From assembly GCF_014639275.1 (NCBI RefSeq), contig NZ_BMFW01000004.1, forward strand, positions 124,001 through 188,000: a DNA stretch of 64,000 nucleotides, given 5' to 3'. Within the stretch, counting starts at the first letter, position 1, and each line of letters begins with the position of its first letter. The notes beneath the pieces were generated by a model. It saw nothing but the letters and a program-made list of their open reading frames with translations. It was not told where the DNA came from and searched no databases. The DNA comes from Arthrobacter liuii (GTDB taxonomy: Bacteria; Actinomycetota; Actinomycetes; Actinomycetales; Micrococcaceae). The translations under genes were made by a program, and so were the position numbers. Below are positions 1 to 8,581 of this stretch, piece after piece.

Positions 1-330
1 GCCCACCGTGGCGACGGTAAAGACGGCCGTGGTTCCCAATACCCGGCCGGCGTCAGGACCGGTGAAGAACGCCACGTAATTGTCCAGGCCGACGACGGTG
101 GCCGAGGCTGCACCCAGTGTCCAGTCCAATGTGGAGTAGTAAATGTTGTTGATCAGCGGCAGGTAGGTGAACGTCGCTATGAGGGCCAGGTTGGGCAGGG
201 CCAGGGCCAGGAACACCAGGCCGTCTCGGCGCGACCGGGAAGACCAGCGGCGTCGGCGAACGGGTGCGGGGGTTGGGGTCAAGGAATCAGCGGGCACGAC
301 GGCCCTTGGCTTTGTCAGATCAGCGGTCAT
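1..330 (-). CDS. Sugar ABC transporter permease, N-terminal part (cut by window edge)
   Basis: The gene begins at the ATG complementary to 328-330 and runs off the left edge, so about 110 residues are visible. After a short Pro/Arg-rich cytoplasmic tail there is a hydrophobic segment (LVFLALALPNLALIATF) followed by YLPLINNIYYS and then a GLDNYVAFF motif. This order is typical of MalF/UgpA-type permeases of carbohydrate uptake systems (binding-protein-dependent transport inner membrane family). The EAA loop lies outside the window. It is divergent from the P1 peptidase, with about 205 bases between the two starts. The substrate cannot be told from this fragment. Confidence 0.85.
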   Translation of the reverse strand, partial: MTADLTKPRAVVPADSLTPTPAPVRRRRWSSRSRRDGLVFLALALPNLALIATFTYLPLINNIYYSTLDWTLGAASATVVGLDNYVAFFTGPDAGRVLGTTAVFTVATVG

Positions 331-535
331 GGGTCTCTAACGGGAAAGGGTGGAAAGCCCGTGGACGGGGGAGCTGACTTTCACTTCACCACACGTGCCG
401 GGCCGGGTTCGCCGCAAAGCCGGATTCGCCAAGAGATTTGGCCCAGCCTTTAGTTTCTGTTCACGAAATGTTGGGGCGAACTAAACGCAAGGTTTTTGTC
501 GGGCCCATCAACAGCCCCGGAGGGAGAATGGGGGC

Positions 536-1456
536 ATGGGAACCATTACCGACGTCCCGGGCATCCGTGTGGGCCACGTCCAGAAGTCCGGCGGCGGCTG
601 GCTGACCGGGGTCACCGTGGTCCTTCCGCCACCGGGAACGGTGGGTTCGGTGGACGTCCAGGGCGGTGGGCCGGCCACGCATGAAACCGATGCACTCGAC
701 CCCACAACCCTTGTCAGCACCGTGGACGCCGTGGTGCTCACCGGCGGCAGTGCCTACGGGCTGGCGTCTGCGGCAGGAGCGCAGCGCTGGTGCGAGGAGA
801 ACGGCCGGGGCTTCGCCGTTCCCGGGGGAGTGGTGCCCATCGTCCCTGCCGCCGCGATCTTCGACCTGGGCAGGGGAGGCGACTTCTCCGCACGGCCTAC
901 GCCGGACATGGGCTACGCGGCAACAGCCGCCGCGGCAGCACAAACGGACGGGCACGACGTCGGACGCGGCAACGTTGGCGCCGGCACCGGCGCGCTCATC
1001 GGCAGGGGCCAGTTCAAGGGCGGAGTGGGAACAGCATCAATCACCCTGGAGAACGGCGTGGTGGTCGCAGCCCTGGCCATAGTCAACGCACTCGGGCTCC
1101 CGGCTGCTGGGTGGGAAACCAGTCACGGCGCCCCGCTCAACACAACTCTTGTCGTCGTGGCCACCGATGCCGTTCTCGACGTGGCTGAGTGCAAGCGGAC
1201 GGCCGCTGCGTCCCATGCCGGTATTGCCCGGGCTTTGAATCCGAGCCATACCCTGGCTGACGGAGACACTGTGTTTTGCCTCGCAACTGGCGCCGTGGCG
1301 CTCGACCGCTCGGACGATGCTGCCCGGCAACTGGGCCTCATCACCTTGCAAAGTGCGGCAGCCGACGTCGTCCGTTTGGCCATCCTGGACGGTGTTGCCA
1401 GTGCTGAAGCAGTGAGCACGCCAGCCGGCGAATATGGTGCGTACCGCACCGCGTAG
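536..1456 (+). CDS. P1 family peptidase (DmpA/S58-like)
   Basis: A 306-residue protein starting MGTITDVPGIRVGHV, the usual N-terminus of P1-family (DmpA/BapA-like) N-terminal-nucleophile aminopeptidases. Family landmarks are the VLTGGSAYGLASAAGAQRW stretch (about 70-87), the GNVGAGTGALIG loop (about 144-155) and GGVGTASI (about 162-169). In this family the precursor is cleaved near the last motif to create the catalytic N-terminal residue of the beta chain. Length matches the family. The ATG at 536 is chosen because it gives the conserved N-terminus and is preceded by a GGAGGGAG purine run. It stands alone between a divergent ABC permease and infA. Substrates are unknown; many members act on small N-terminal amino-acid amides or peptides. 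Confidence 0.85.
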   Translation: MGTITDVPGIRVGHVQKSGGGWLTGVTVVLPPPGTVGSVDVQGGGPATHETDALDPTTLVSTVDAVVLTGGSAYGLASAAGAQRWCEENGRGFAVPGGVVPIVPAAAIFDLGRGGDFSARPTPDMGYAATAAAAAQTDGHDVGRGNVGAGTGALIGRGQFKGGVGTASITLENGVVVAALAIVNALGLPAAGWETSHGAPLNTTLVVVATDAVLDVAECKRTAAASHAGIARALNPSHTLADGDTVFCLATGAVALDRSDDAARQLGLITLQSAAADVVRLAILDGVASAEAVSTPAGEYGAYRTA

Positions 1457-1627
1457 GCTACTATGGCCGATTTAACTTTTGCAGCGATCCAGAGTAGTGT
1501 TGTTTGTTGGTTGTCTGGACTGCCACGCCCTTTTGGGCCTGGAGACGGCAATCGATCCAACAAAAACGTTCGTGGTCATGCCCGGTGCAATCCGGCGGGG
1601 CTGCGGCAACAACAGTTAGCGGAGGGT

Positions 1628-1849
1628 ATGGCCAAGAAGGACGGGGTCATTGAGATCGAAGGCGTTGTGACCGAGGCGCTGCCTAACGCGATGTTTCGCG
1701 TTGAGCTCACCAACAAGCACATCGTTCTGGCACACATCTCTGGAAAGATGCGCCAGCACTACATCCGAATCCTCCCTGAGGACCGCGTAGTGGTGGAGCT
1801 GAGCCCGTACGACCTCACCCGTGGTCGTATCGTCTACCGCTACAAGTAA
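1628..1849 (+). CDS. infA: Translation initiation factor IF-1
   Basis: A 73-residue S1-like OB-fold protein, [19 protein letters not shown] at the start and RGRIVYRYK at the end, the standard IF-1 ends. It binds the A site of the 30S subunit and helps IF-2 and IF-3 place the initiator tRNA. The ATG at 1628 is preceded by GCGGAGGGT. It is the first gene of the infA-rpmJ-rpsM-rpsK-rpoA-rplQ cluster, the usual actinobacterial order. A 170-base non-coding stretch upstream presumably holds the promoter, although I could not pick a convincing -35/-10 pair there. Confidence 0.98.
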   Translation: MAKKDGVIEIEGVVTEALPNAMFRVELTNKHIVLAHISGKMRQHYIRILPEDRVVVELSPYDLTRGRIVYRYK

Positions 1850-1919
1850 ATTGCTGGGCGGCGGCAGCGCAAGCTGACTGCTGCTCCAGTTGACCAACTG
1901 CTACACGCAAAGGAATGCC

Positions 1920-2033
1920 ATGAAGGTCAAGCCGAGCGTCAAGCAGATCTGCGAAAAGTGCAAAGTGATCCGCCGTAATGGCCGGGTCATGGTGATCTGC
2001 GAGAACCCGCGCCACAAGCAGCGCCAGGGCTAA
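1920..2033 (+). CDS. rpmJ: 50S ribosomal protein L36
   Basis: A 37-residue reading frame, [15 protein letters not shown]... ending NPRHKQRQG. It has the four zinc-ligand positions expected of the C+ form of L36 (CEKC, then VICENPRH). The ATG at 1920 follows CAAAGGAATGCC, which contains an AAGGA ribosome binding site. It lies 70 bases after infA and about 180 bases before rpsM. This short gene is easily missed by length filters. Confidence 0.97.
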   Translation: MKVKPSVKQICEKCKVIRRNGRVMVICENPRHKQRQG

Positions 2034-2142
2034 TTTCCTTCCCTGAAGGAAATCCTGGGCTGTAACCCACGCAAGTAAATAAAGGCAGCACAAGCTGATC
2101 TGGAACATTGAGCTCGAAAGAGTCCGGACAGCTAACCCCCGG

Positions 2143-2194
2143 TCGGAGGCTGGGGCCGCACTGAACGTGCGGGTGTACTGCCTACGACCTCCGG
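2143..2194 (+). promoter_or_regulatory. Possible structured leader upstream of rpsM
   Basis: Between rpmJ and rpsM the RNA can fold: CCGCAC (2156-2161) pairs with GTGCGG (2167-2172), inside a wider CGGAGG (2144-2149) / CCTCCG (2188-2193) pairing. The AAGGAG ribosome binding site of rpsM lies just downstream. This could be a processing site or an autogenous control element for the S13-S11-alpha-L17 group. Folding is seen by eye only and the function is inference. Confidence 0.35.
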
Positions 2195-2216
2195 TTTATC
2201 AAGGAGCACTGCCACT

Positions 2217-2591
2217 ATGGCTCGTCTCGCTGGCGTAGACATTCCCCGCGAAAAGCGGCTGGAAATTGCGCTTACTTACATCTACGGCGTGGGCAAGACC
2301 CGTGCACACGAAACCCTGGCTGCCACTGGCATCAGCGCTGACGTTCGCGTCAAGGACCTGACTGACGCCCAGCTGGTAGAACTTCGTGACTACATTGAAG
2401 GCAACTACAAGGTTGAGGGTGACCTTCGCCGCGAAGTAGCAGCAGATATCCGCCGCAAGGTTGAAATCGGCAGCTACGAAGGTATCCGCCATCGCAAGGG
2501 CCTCCCAGTACGCGGACAGCGTACGAAGACGAACGCACGTACCCGCAAAGGCCCGAAGCGTACCGTGGCCGGCAAGAAGAAGGCCCGTTAA
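2217..2591 (+). CDS. rpsM: 30S ribosomal protein S13
   Basis: A 124-residue protein starting [21 protein letters not shown] and ending in the very basic tail [23 protein letters not shown]. The N-terminal helix-two-turn-helix and the [17 protein letters not shown] loop are typical of S13, which sits in the 30S head and contacts tRNA and the 50S subunit. A clear AAGGAG lies upstream of the ATG at 2217. rpsK follows after 54 bases. Confidence 0.98.
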   Translation: MARLAGVDIPREKRLEIALTYIYGVGKTRAHETLAATGISADVRVKDLTDAQLVELRDYIEGNYKVEGDLRREVAADIRRKVEIGSYEGIRHRKGLPVRGQRTKTNARTRKGPKRTVAGKKKAR

Positions 2592-2645
2592 AATCCCCGC
2601 TCGGGATTTACGGACTTTCCCCAATAACTTTCTGTAGGAGAAAAA

Positions 2646-3047
2646 ATGCCCCCGAAGACTCGTGGCGCGGTTCGCAAGCCGCGTAAGAAGGACAAGAAGA
2701 ATATCGCGCTTGGCCAGGCGCACATCAAGAGCACCTTTAACAACACCATCGTTTCCATCACGGATCCGAGCGGCGCTGTTATTTCCTGGGCTTCCTCCGG
2801 TGAGGTTGGCTTCAAGGGCTCGCGCAAGTCCACCCCGTTCGCTGCCCAGATGGCTGCCGAAGCCGCTGCCAAGCGTGCGCAGGAGCACGGCATGCGCAAG
2901 GTAGACGTTTTCGTCAAGGGACCGGGTTCCGGACGCGAAACCGCAATCCGTTCGCTGCAGGCCGCAGGCCTCGAGGTTGGCTCCATCCAGGACGTCACCC
3001 CCGCAGCGCACAACGGCTGCCGCCCGCCGAAGCGCCGCCGCGTCTAA
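2646..3047 (+). CDS. rpsK: 30S ribosomal protein S11
   Basis: A 133-residue protein with the S11 hallmarks [32 protein letters not shown] and the C-terminal [18 protein letters not shown]. It forms part of the 30S platform near the mRNA exit. GTAGGAG precedes the ATG at 2646. The length is typical for actinobacteria. It sits between rpsM and rpoA. Confidence 0.98.
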   Translation: MPPKTRGAVRKPRKKDKKNIALGQAHIKSTFNNTIVSITDPSGAVISWASSGEVGFKGSRKSTPFAAQMAAEAAAKRAQEHGMRKVDVFVKGPGSGRETAIRSLQAAGLEVGSIQDVTPAAHNGCRPPKRRRV

Positions 3048-3176
3048 TTCTTTTCCGCAGCAGGAGCTTGCCCGGACCAGCGATGGCCCGGGCAAGCCCA
3101 GCGCGTTAAGTCTCAGACCGAATTTCCACCACCTGTGTTGCGTCATATAGCGGATGCTCGCCGAAAGGAAACCTAA

Positions 3177-4187
3177 GTGCTCATTGCACAGCGCCCCACC
3201 CTCTCCGAAGAGGTAGTCTCCGAAAACCGTTCGCGTTTCATCATTGAACCGCTGGAACCGGGCTTCGGCTACACCCTCGGAAACTCCCTCCGCCGTACCC
3301 TGCTCTCCTCCATCCCCGGTGCTGCCGTAACCAGCATCCGGATCGATGGTGTGCTGCACGAGTTCACCACGGTTCCGGGTGTCAAGGAAGATGTCACCGA
3401 GATCATCCTTAACATCAAGAGCCTGTCGGTTTCCTCCGAGCACGACGAGCCCGTCGTGGCTTACCTGCGCAAGCAGGGCCCCGGAGTCGTCACCGCCGCG
3501 GACATCGCTCCGCCGGCCGGCGTCGAATTCCACAACCCGGATCTGCACATCGCCACGCTGAACTCGAAGGGCAAGTTCGAACTCGAACTGACCATCGAGC
3601 GCGGCCGCGGCTACGTTTCGGCAGCTCAGAACAAGTCCGGCGACGCAGAGATCGGCCGTATCCCGGTCGACTCCATCTACTCGCCGGTCCTGAAGGTTAC
3701 TTTCCGCGTGGAAGCAACCCGTGTTGAGCAGCGCACCGACTTCGACAAGCTGATTGTCGACGTCGAGACCAAGCAGGCCATCGCCCCGCGCGATGCCGTC
3801 GCTTCCGCAGGCACCACCTTGGTGGAACTGTTCGGTCTGGCCCGTGAGCTGAACACCGCAGCTGAAGGTATCGAGATCGGCCCGTCGCCCACCGACGCTG
3901 CCCTGGCAGCCGACATGGCACTGCCGATCGAGGATCTGGACCTCACCGTCCGTTCCTACAACTGCCTCAAGCGTGAGGGCATCCACACCGTGGGTGAACT
4001 CGTTGCCCGCTCCGAGGCTGACCTGATGGACATCCGCAACTTCGGTGCCAAGTCCATTGACGAGGTCAAGGCAAAGCTGGTTGAACTGGGCCTGTCCCTC
4101 AAGGACTCGCCTCCCGGTTTTGACCTCGCAGCACGCGCCGCAGCAATCGAAGAGGACGACGCCGCGTTCGGCGACGACGAACTCTAA
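3177..4187 (+). CDS. rpoA: DNA-directed RNA polymerase alpha subunit
   Basis: A 336-residue alpha subunit with a GTG start at 3177 preceded by GAAAGGAAACCTAA. The N-terminal dimerisation domain (about 1-230) contains [22 protein letters not shown]. An acidic linker leads to the C-terminal domain (about 245-310), including [20 protein letters not shown] and [17 protein letters not shown], which bind UP-element DNA and activators. The tail [14 protein letters not shown] is acidic. It is followed by rplQ after 68 bases. Confidence 0.98.
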
Positions 4188-4255
4188 ACCAGACCTTGGC
4201 CGGCGGGCAGCACCATGGTGTGCCGCCCACGGCTTCCACATGAGGAGAAACAATT

Positions 4256-4828
4256 ATGCCTACCCCCACTAAGGGTCCGCGCCTCGGAGGCGGCCCGGCT
4301 CACGAGCGCCTCATGCTCGCGAACCTGGCAGCATCCCTGTTCGAGCACAAACGGATCACCACCACGGTGACCAAGGCCAAGCGCCTGAAGCCGTACGCAG
4401 AGCGCCTGGTCACCTTCGCCAAGCGCGGCGACCTCGCTTCCCGCCGCCGCGTTCTCGGCCTGATCAGCAACAAGGGCGTCGTCCACGAGCTGTTCAACGA
4501 CATCGCCCAGGCTGTGGAGAACCGCGACGGCGGCTACACCCGCATCACCAAGATCGGCAACCGCAAGGGCGACAACGCTCCCATGGCTGTCATCGAACTG
4601 GTCCTCGAGCCGGTTTCCGCAAAGCAGGCCGTCGTAGCCGAGGCTACCCAGGCCACCAAGCGCGACGCTGCCAAGGCTGCTCCGGCCGCCGAGGAAGCCC
4701 CCGAGGCTGAGGTCGTGGAGACCGAAGCTGCTGAGGCTCCTGTTGCTGAAGAAGCTGCAACCGAAGAGGCTCCGGCCGCTGAGGAAACTGCTGAAGCTCC
4801 CGCAGCCGAGGAGAAGGACGCGAAGTAA
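4256..4828 (+). CDS. rplQ: 50S ribosomal protein L17 with long Ala/Glu-rich tail
   Basis: A 190-residue L17. The conserved core (about 1-120) starts [21 protein letters not shown] and includes [21 protein letters not shown] and [20 protein letters not shown]. Residues from about 130 to 190 form a low-complexity acidic extension of repeated Ala, Glu and Pro ([17 protein letters not shown] and similar). Such tails are common in actinobacterial L17 and absent from the roughly 120-residue E. coli protein. A GAGGAGAAACAATT ribosome binding site lies before the ATG. A strong terminator follows, overlapping the proposed start of truA. Confidence 0.97.
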   Translation: MPTPTKGPRLGGGPAHERLMLANLAASLFEHKRITTTVTKAKRLKPYAERLVTFAKRGDLASRRRVLGLISNKGVVHELFNDIAQAVENRDGGYTRITKIGNRKGDNAPMAVIELVLEPVSAKQAVVAEATQATKRDAAKAAPAAEEAPEAEVVETEAAEAPVAEEAATEEAPAAEETAEAPAAEEKDAK

Positions 4829-4860
4829 TTCGCTGATTCCCTTCGCATAGACTTAGGTCT

Positions 4861-5754
4861 GTGAACCACCAAAAACCCGCGGCCCCCGTTCCAGGGGGCG
4901 GCGGGTTTTTGCGTATCCGGCTTGATCTTTCGTACGACGGCGGCCCGTTCAGCGGGTGGGCACTGCAGCCAGGACGGCTGACCGTCCAGGGCGTCCTGGA
5001 GGAAGCGATCGAGCTCTTGGTCCGGCGCCCGGTCCGCGTGACCGTTGCCGGCCGCACCGACGCCGGGGTGCACGCCCGCGGCCAGGTGGTCCACCTTGAC
5101 CTGACCGAAGCCGAGTGGCTGGGACTGCCGCGCGGGCACGAACTGGATCCCGCCGTCGCCATGCTGCGCCGGCTCCGCGGCGCGTTGAGCCGCATCCTCG
5201 GGGACCTTACCGGCGCGGTGGAAGTGCACAGGATCTCCCTGGCACCCACCGGTTTCGACGCCCGTTTTTCCGCCCTTTGGCGGCGCTACAGTTACCGGAT
5301 CGCGGACGGGCCGGCGCTCTGGGATCCGTTGGAGCGATACTTCACGCTGTGGCACCGGAACCCGCTGGACGTATCCCTGCTCAACCAAGGGGCCTCGAAG
5401 CTCCTCGGGCTGCAGAACTTCCTGTCCTTCTGCAAGCCCCGGGAGGGCGCCACCACCGTCCGGGAACTCCAGCGCTTCGAGTTCAGGCGGGGCGAGGACG
5501 GCGTCATCGTGGCCACCGTCCAGGCCGACGCCTTCTGCCACAACATGGTGCGCGCACTGATCGGCTCCGCGCTCTACGTGGGTGAGGGGACCGAGGCGCC
5601 GGGCTGGCTGCACGAGCGGCTGCTGCTGCAGAAACGGGACGCCAAATCCGTCCTGGCCGCCCCGCACCCCCTGGTGCTGGAGGAAGTGGCCTACCCGTCG
5701 GACAGCGAACTATTGGCCCGCGCCGAACTAACCCGCGCCGTCCGCAAGTACTAA
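4861..5754 (+). CDS. truA: tRNA pseudouridine(38-40) synthase TruA
   Basis: A TruA-type pseudouridine synthase of up to 297 residues. The catalytic aspartate sits in GRTDAGVHARGQVVHLD, and the N-terminal LDLSYDGGPFSGWA and C-terminal FCHNMVRALIGSAL motifs are typical. It isomerises uridines 38-40 in the anticodon stem-loop. The longest frame uses GTG 4861, but its first 16 codons are exactly the arms of a terminator-like hairpin (4871-4910). The family core begins at LRIRLDLSYDG, and codon 17 (TTG 4909) is a possible alternative start lying just after the T-run. No good ribosome binding site is visible for either. It is convergent with the histidine kinase. Confidence 0.95.
   Translation: MNHQKPAAPVPGGGGFLRIRLDLSYDGGPFSGWALQPGRLTVQGVLEEAIELLVRRPVRVTVAGRTDAGVHARGQVVHLDLTEAEWLGLPRGHELDPAVAMLRRLRGALSRILGDLTGAVEVHRISLAPTGFDARFSALWRRYSYRIADGPALWDPLERYFTLWHRNPLDVSLLNQGASKLLGLQNFLSFCKPREGATTVRELQRFEFRRGEDGVIVATVQADAFCHNMVRALIGSALYVGEGTEAPGWLHERLLLQKRDAKSVLAAPHPLVLEEVAYPSDSELLARAELTRAVRKY
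4871..4910 (+). terminator. Rho-independent terminator of rplQ inside the truA 5' end
   Basis: AAAAACCCGCGGCCCCC (4871-4887) pairs with GGGGGCGGCGGGTTTTT (4894-4910), with one two-base mismatch and a run of five T. It ends the ribosomal-protein transcript. It is also in-frame coding DNA for residues 4-17 of the longest truA frame. Confidence 0.85.
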
Positions 5755-5759
5755 TCTTC

Positions 5760-5870
5760 ATCCATTGCTCCTTACTTGTCGTTTTGGGTCTGAAAACGAC
5801 ACGGGGCCCACACCGGCGAGGGCCCCGGCCCGAGCTTGCGAGGGTAGGGAGCCGGTGGGGAGCAATGGAT
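5760..5870. repeat. 111-bp nested palindromic element between convergent truA and kinase genes
   Basis: The outer arms ATCCATTGCTCC (5760-5771) and GGAGCAATGGAT (5859-5870) are a perfect 12-base inverted repeat. Inside are GTCGTTTT (5779-5786) pairing with AAAACGAC (5794-5801), GGGGCCC/GGGCCCC arms around 5804-5826, and CACCGGC pairing with GCCGGTG. It fills the whole gap between two convergent genes and may serve as a bidirectional terminator. The perfect outer arms also resemble a small mobile or REP-like repeat. No second copy is present in this window. Confidence 0.6.
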
Positions 5871-5874
5871 GGTT

Positions 5875-7542
5875 CTAAAACGCCGGCGGCGAGCCTTCGG
5901 CGGGAAGCGTAACCGTGAAGGTGCTGCCCTGGCCCTCGCCGCTCTGGCACATGATGCTGCCGCCGTGCCGTTCCACGATCATGCGGGTAATGGAAAGGCC
6001 CAGCCCGGCTCCGGGGATCGCCGCCCTTTGCGCGGACTCCGCCCGGAAGAACCGGTTGAAGGCCTTCGCCGCGTCGTCGGTGGACATGCCCATCCCGGTG
6101 TCCGTGACGCTGAGCCGGACCCACTGCTTGTCCGCTTCCGCGCTGATGCTGACCTTGCCGCCGTCGGGGGAGTATTTAATGGCGTTGGAGACCAGGTTGT
6201 CCAGCACCTGCCCGATGCGGAGCGGGTCGGCGTAGGCCCACAGGGGCGAGGGGATGTCGGCGGCGATCTCTACATGGGACCGCTGCGCCGAGGCCTGGGC
6301 CGAACTCAGGCTGGTTTCCACCAGGCTGGCCAGGTCGGTCCGCTTGGGGTGGACGTTCAGGGTGGTGGAGGCGGAGGCCGTCAGGTCGGCCACCAGGTCC
6401 AGCAGCCGCTCCGCATTGCGCTGGACCACCAGCAGGCGGTGCGCCACGTGCGGGGGCAGGCTTTCGGCGTCATCCAGCACCAGGTCCACGTTGCCGACGA
6501 TCGAGTTCAGCGGGTTCTTGAATTCGTGCGAGACATTCGAGATCAGTTCCTGGTTGGCAGCCAGGGATTCCACCCAGCCGGTGACGTCGCTGTAGACCAC
6601 CACTGCCCCGGTGAGGCGACCGTCCTCGCTGACCAACGGGCGGGCGGCGGTAGAGACGGCGCGCTGCTCCGGGCCTTCGCCCGCCCACACCAGGTAGTCG
6701 GCGAAGGACTCCCCGGCCATGGCACGGATGATAGGCCTGCGGTCCGGTGGGAGCAGGGTGCGGCGGTCCTGGCCGAAGATGAGCTGGTGCCCCTGCCCGG
6801 GAATGGCCTCATCGGCACCCGTGGCCCGGCGGAAGTTGCGCTGGCGGCTGTTGGACACCAGGAAGTGGCCGGAACGGTCGACGGCGGCAATACCGACGTC
6901 AGTGGCGTCCAGTACGGTTTCGAGCAGCTTCTCCCGTTCCCGGCTTGAGTCCAGCAGGTTCCGGAGCTCACGGTCCTTCTCCGCCAGTTCACGCTGCTGC
7001 AGCCGGAGATGCACGCTTGCGAAGCGGATGGCCAGGGACACGGCGAGCATCATGACGGGGAAGAGAACGACAGTGGTGAGGTCCGCGGCGGTTTCCGACG
7101 GGAAGTGATCCACGGCCGTGGGGAGCATGATCAGGAACGGCCCCAGGAAGCTCAGCACCAGGCTGCTGCGCGCCAGCATGCCGGACGCGGAGAGCCAGAT
7201 GACCGGGAAGACCACCAGGACGGCCAGGCCCGGCAGGAGCGGTGCCGCACCGTTGCGCAGGAACCCGATCGCGGCGAAGTCCAGCACTGGAATCAGCAGG
7301 TACGGACGGTGCGCCAACCGTTCCCAGGGAACCAGGAAGCAGGCAAGGAACAGCAGCCCGTGAAGGACAAGGCCGGCCATGTACAGCGGGCTGTGCAGGA
7401 GCGAGGGCCAGGCAAACGGGCTGGCGACGGCAATGACAGCCACAATGAGGGTGAGGGGGAGCTGGCACAACGCCACTTGGGCGCGGGGCCCCAGCCGGCG
7501 GAAGATGCGGCCGGGTCCACGGTGGAACAACGGCTCAGCCAT
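5875..7542 (-). CDS. Membrane sensor histidine kinase with PAS domain
   Basis: With the ATG at 7542 the protein has 555 residues. Residues about 22-175 hold six or so hydrophobic segments (a multi-pass sensor without a large extracellular loop). A short coiled coil (LQQRELAEKDRELRNLLDS, 181-199) and a PAS domain (about 203-325) follow. The HisKA dimerisation domain has SHEFKNPLNSIVG with the phospho-accepting His339. The C-terminal ATPase has the N box QVLDNLVSNAIKYSPDGG, VTDTGMGMS and GAGLGLSI. An upstream in-frame GTG at 7647 would add 35 residues, which look non-membrane and poorly family-like. It is divergent from the response regulator at 7796, its likely partner. The signal is unknown. 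Confidence 0.9.
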   Translation of the reverse strand: MAEPLFHRGPGRIFRRLGPRAQVALCQLPLTLIVAVIAVASPFAWPSLLHSPLYMAGLVLHGLLFLACFLVPWERLAHRPYLLIPVLDFAAIGFLRNGAAPLLPGLAVLVVFPVIWLSASGMLARSSLVLSFLGPFLIMLPTAVDHFPSETAADLTTVVLFPVMMLAVSLAIRFASVHLRLQQRELAEKDRELRNLLDSSREREKLLETVLDATDVGIAAVDRSGHFLVSNSRQRNFRRATGADEAIPGQGHQLIFGQDRRTLLPPDRRPIIRAMAGESFADYLVWAGEGPEQRAVSTAARPLVSEDGRLTGAVVVYSDVTGWVESLAANQELISNVSHEFKNPLNSIVGNVDLVLDDAESLPPHVAHRLLVVQRNAERLLDLVADLTASASTTLNVHPKRTDLASLVETSLSSAQASAQRSHVEIAADIPSPLWAYADPLRIGQVLDNLVSNAIKYSPDGGKVSISAEADKQWVRLSVTDTGMGMSTDDAAKAFNRFFRAESAQRAAIPGAGLGLSITRMIVERHGGSIMCQSGEGQGSTFTVTLPAEGSPPAF

Positions 7543-7660
7543 GTTTCTGACTCGTACCCCTTCACGTCTGGAATGCAGGTTGCGCCGGAGTGATTCAATT
7601 CCCCCCGGATGCCCGGCACTTACCCATTCCTGCCCCATATTGCACACGTCTTGTCATAGT

Positions 7661-7676
7661 AATTGACTTTTCAATT
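7661..7676. promoter_or_regulatory. Palindrome in the divergent kinase/regulator promoter region
   Basis: AATTGA-CTTT-TCAATT is a perfect six-base inverted repeat with a four-base spacer, in an A/T-rich patch between the divergent kinase and response-regulator genes. It may be an operator, perhaps autoregulatory. A TATAAA at 7721-7726 could be a -10 element for the rightward gene. Both roles are inference. Confidence 0.35.
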
Positions 7677-7795
7677 TTTAGCGCGGATTCAGGTGTCATC
7701 AGGCAGGCTTACAAGTAGCGTATAAATGGTTGGAGCGGGAATGGCATTGGCGCTGGGCCAATGGGGGGCCATCTCCGCCTGGCACAGGGATAGCA

Positions 7796-8578
7796 ATGGA
7801 CGATCTTGGTATAGCTGTAGTAATCGAAGATGACGCAGACGTACGCAACCTCCTTGAAGGTGTATTGACCCAGGCGGGCTTCGAAGTACATACAGCGGTT
7901 GATGGGCGGGCCGGGGTTGAGGTGGTCCGCAGTAAGCAGGCCAACGTTGTAACGCTCGATATCGGCTTGCCGGATATTGACGGGTTCGAGGTTTTACGGC
8001 GAATCCGGAATTTCAGCAATGCATATGTGGTGATGCTGACGGGCCGGACGGAGGAGCCGGACCTGTTGTCTGCACTCAATGCGGGCGCGGACGATTACAT
8101 CGCCAAACCCTTCAGGCCAAGGGAGCTCCGGGCCCGGGTGTCGGCGATGATGCGCAGGCCCCGGCATGAGATAGCGGGGGAGGAACCGTCAACCGCGCAC
8201 TGGGGACAGCCCCCGGCTCCGCCCGCGCCGGGCGATCCGGGGGTGCTGCGGCACAACGGACTCCAGCTGAACCACCGCACACGCACGGTGGAGGTCAAGG
8301 GTCAGCCGCTGGGCCTGACCCGCAGCGAGTTCGACCTGCTGCATGTGCTGCTGAAGGGCGGCGGCGCCGTATGCACCAGGGCTGACCTGGTACGGGCCGT
8401 GCGGGGCGACTTCTATGACCATGACACTTACATAAGCGAGGCCGATGAGCGTGCAGTGGAGGTCCATGTGGGAAACCTCCGGCGCAAGCTTAAGGAAGAC
8501 CAGTTGTCGCCGCGCTGGCTGCAGACGGTGCGCGGTGTGGGGTACCGGCTGGCGCCCCGGCGGCCCGACGACGCGTAG
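7796..8578 (+). CDS. OmpR/PhoB-type response regulator
   Basis: A 260-residue regulator. The receiver domain has acidic residues E11-D12-D13, phospho-acceptor D55 (TLDIGLPD), T82 (MLTGRT) and K104 (IAKPF). The C-terminal winged helix (about 155-255) shows LTRSEFDLLHVLLKGGGAVCTRADLV and VEVHVGNLRRKL...VRGVGYRL. A Pro/Gly-rich linker joins the domains. The ATG at 7796 is chosen over an upstream in-frame ATG at 7730 because AGGGA lies at the right distance and the receiver fold begins immediately. It is divergent from the sensor kinase and ends 3 bases from the convergent Hpt-like gene. It probably responds to that kinase; its targets are unknown, but the neighbouring Tad locus is a candidate. 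Confidence 0.93.
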   Translation: MDDLGIAVVIEDDADVRNLLEGVLTQAGFEVHTAVDGRAGVEVVRSKQANVVTLDIGLPDIDGFEVLRRIRNFSNAYVVMLTGRTEEPDLLSALNAGADDYIAKPFRPRELRARVSAMMRRPRHEIAGEEPSTAHWGQPPAPPAPGDPGVLRHNGLQLNHRTRTVEVKGQPLGLTRSEFDLLHVLLKGGGAVCTRADLVRAVRGDFYDHDTYISEADERAVEVHVGNLRRKLKEDQLSPRWLQTVRGVGYRLAPRRPDDA

Positions 8579-8581
8579 GCT

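Noticed and set aside
2199-4253. 684-codon open frame on the minus strand across rpsM-rpsK-rpoA
   Set aside because: It mirrors the codon structure of three certain ribosomal/RNA polymerase genes on the plus strand; high G+C makes such antisense frames common, and the peptide has no family features.
5869-6948. 359-codon plus-strand frame opposite the histidine kinase
   Set aside because: Low-complexity Gly/Val/His-rich peptide opposite a gene with clear HisKA and ATPase motifs.
7730-7795. N-terminal extension of the response regulator
   Set aside because: The 22 extra residues are unlike receiver domains, and the ATG at 7796 has a well-placed AGGGA.
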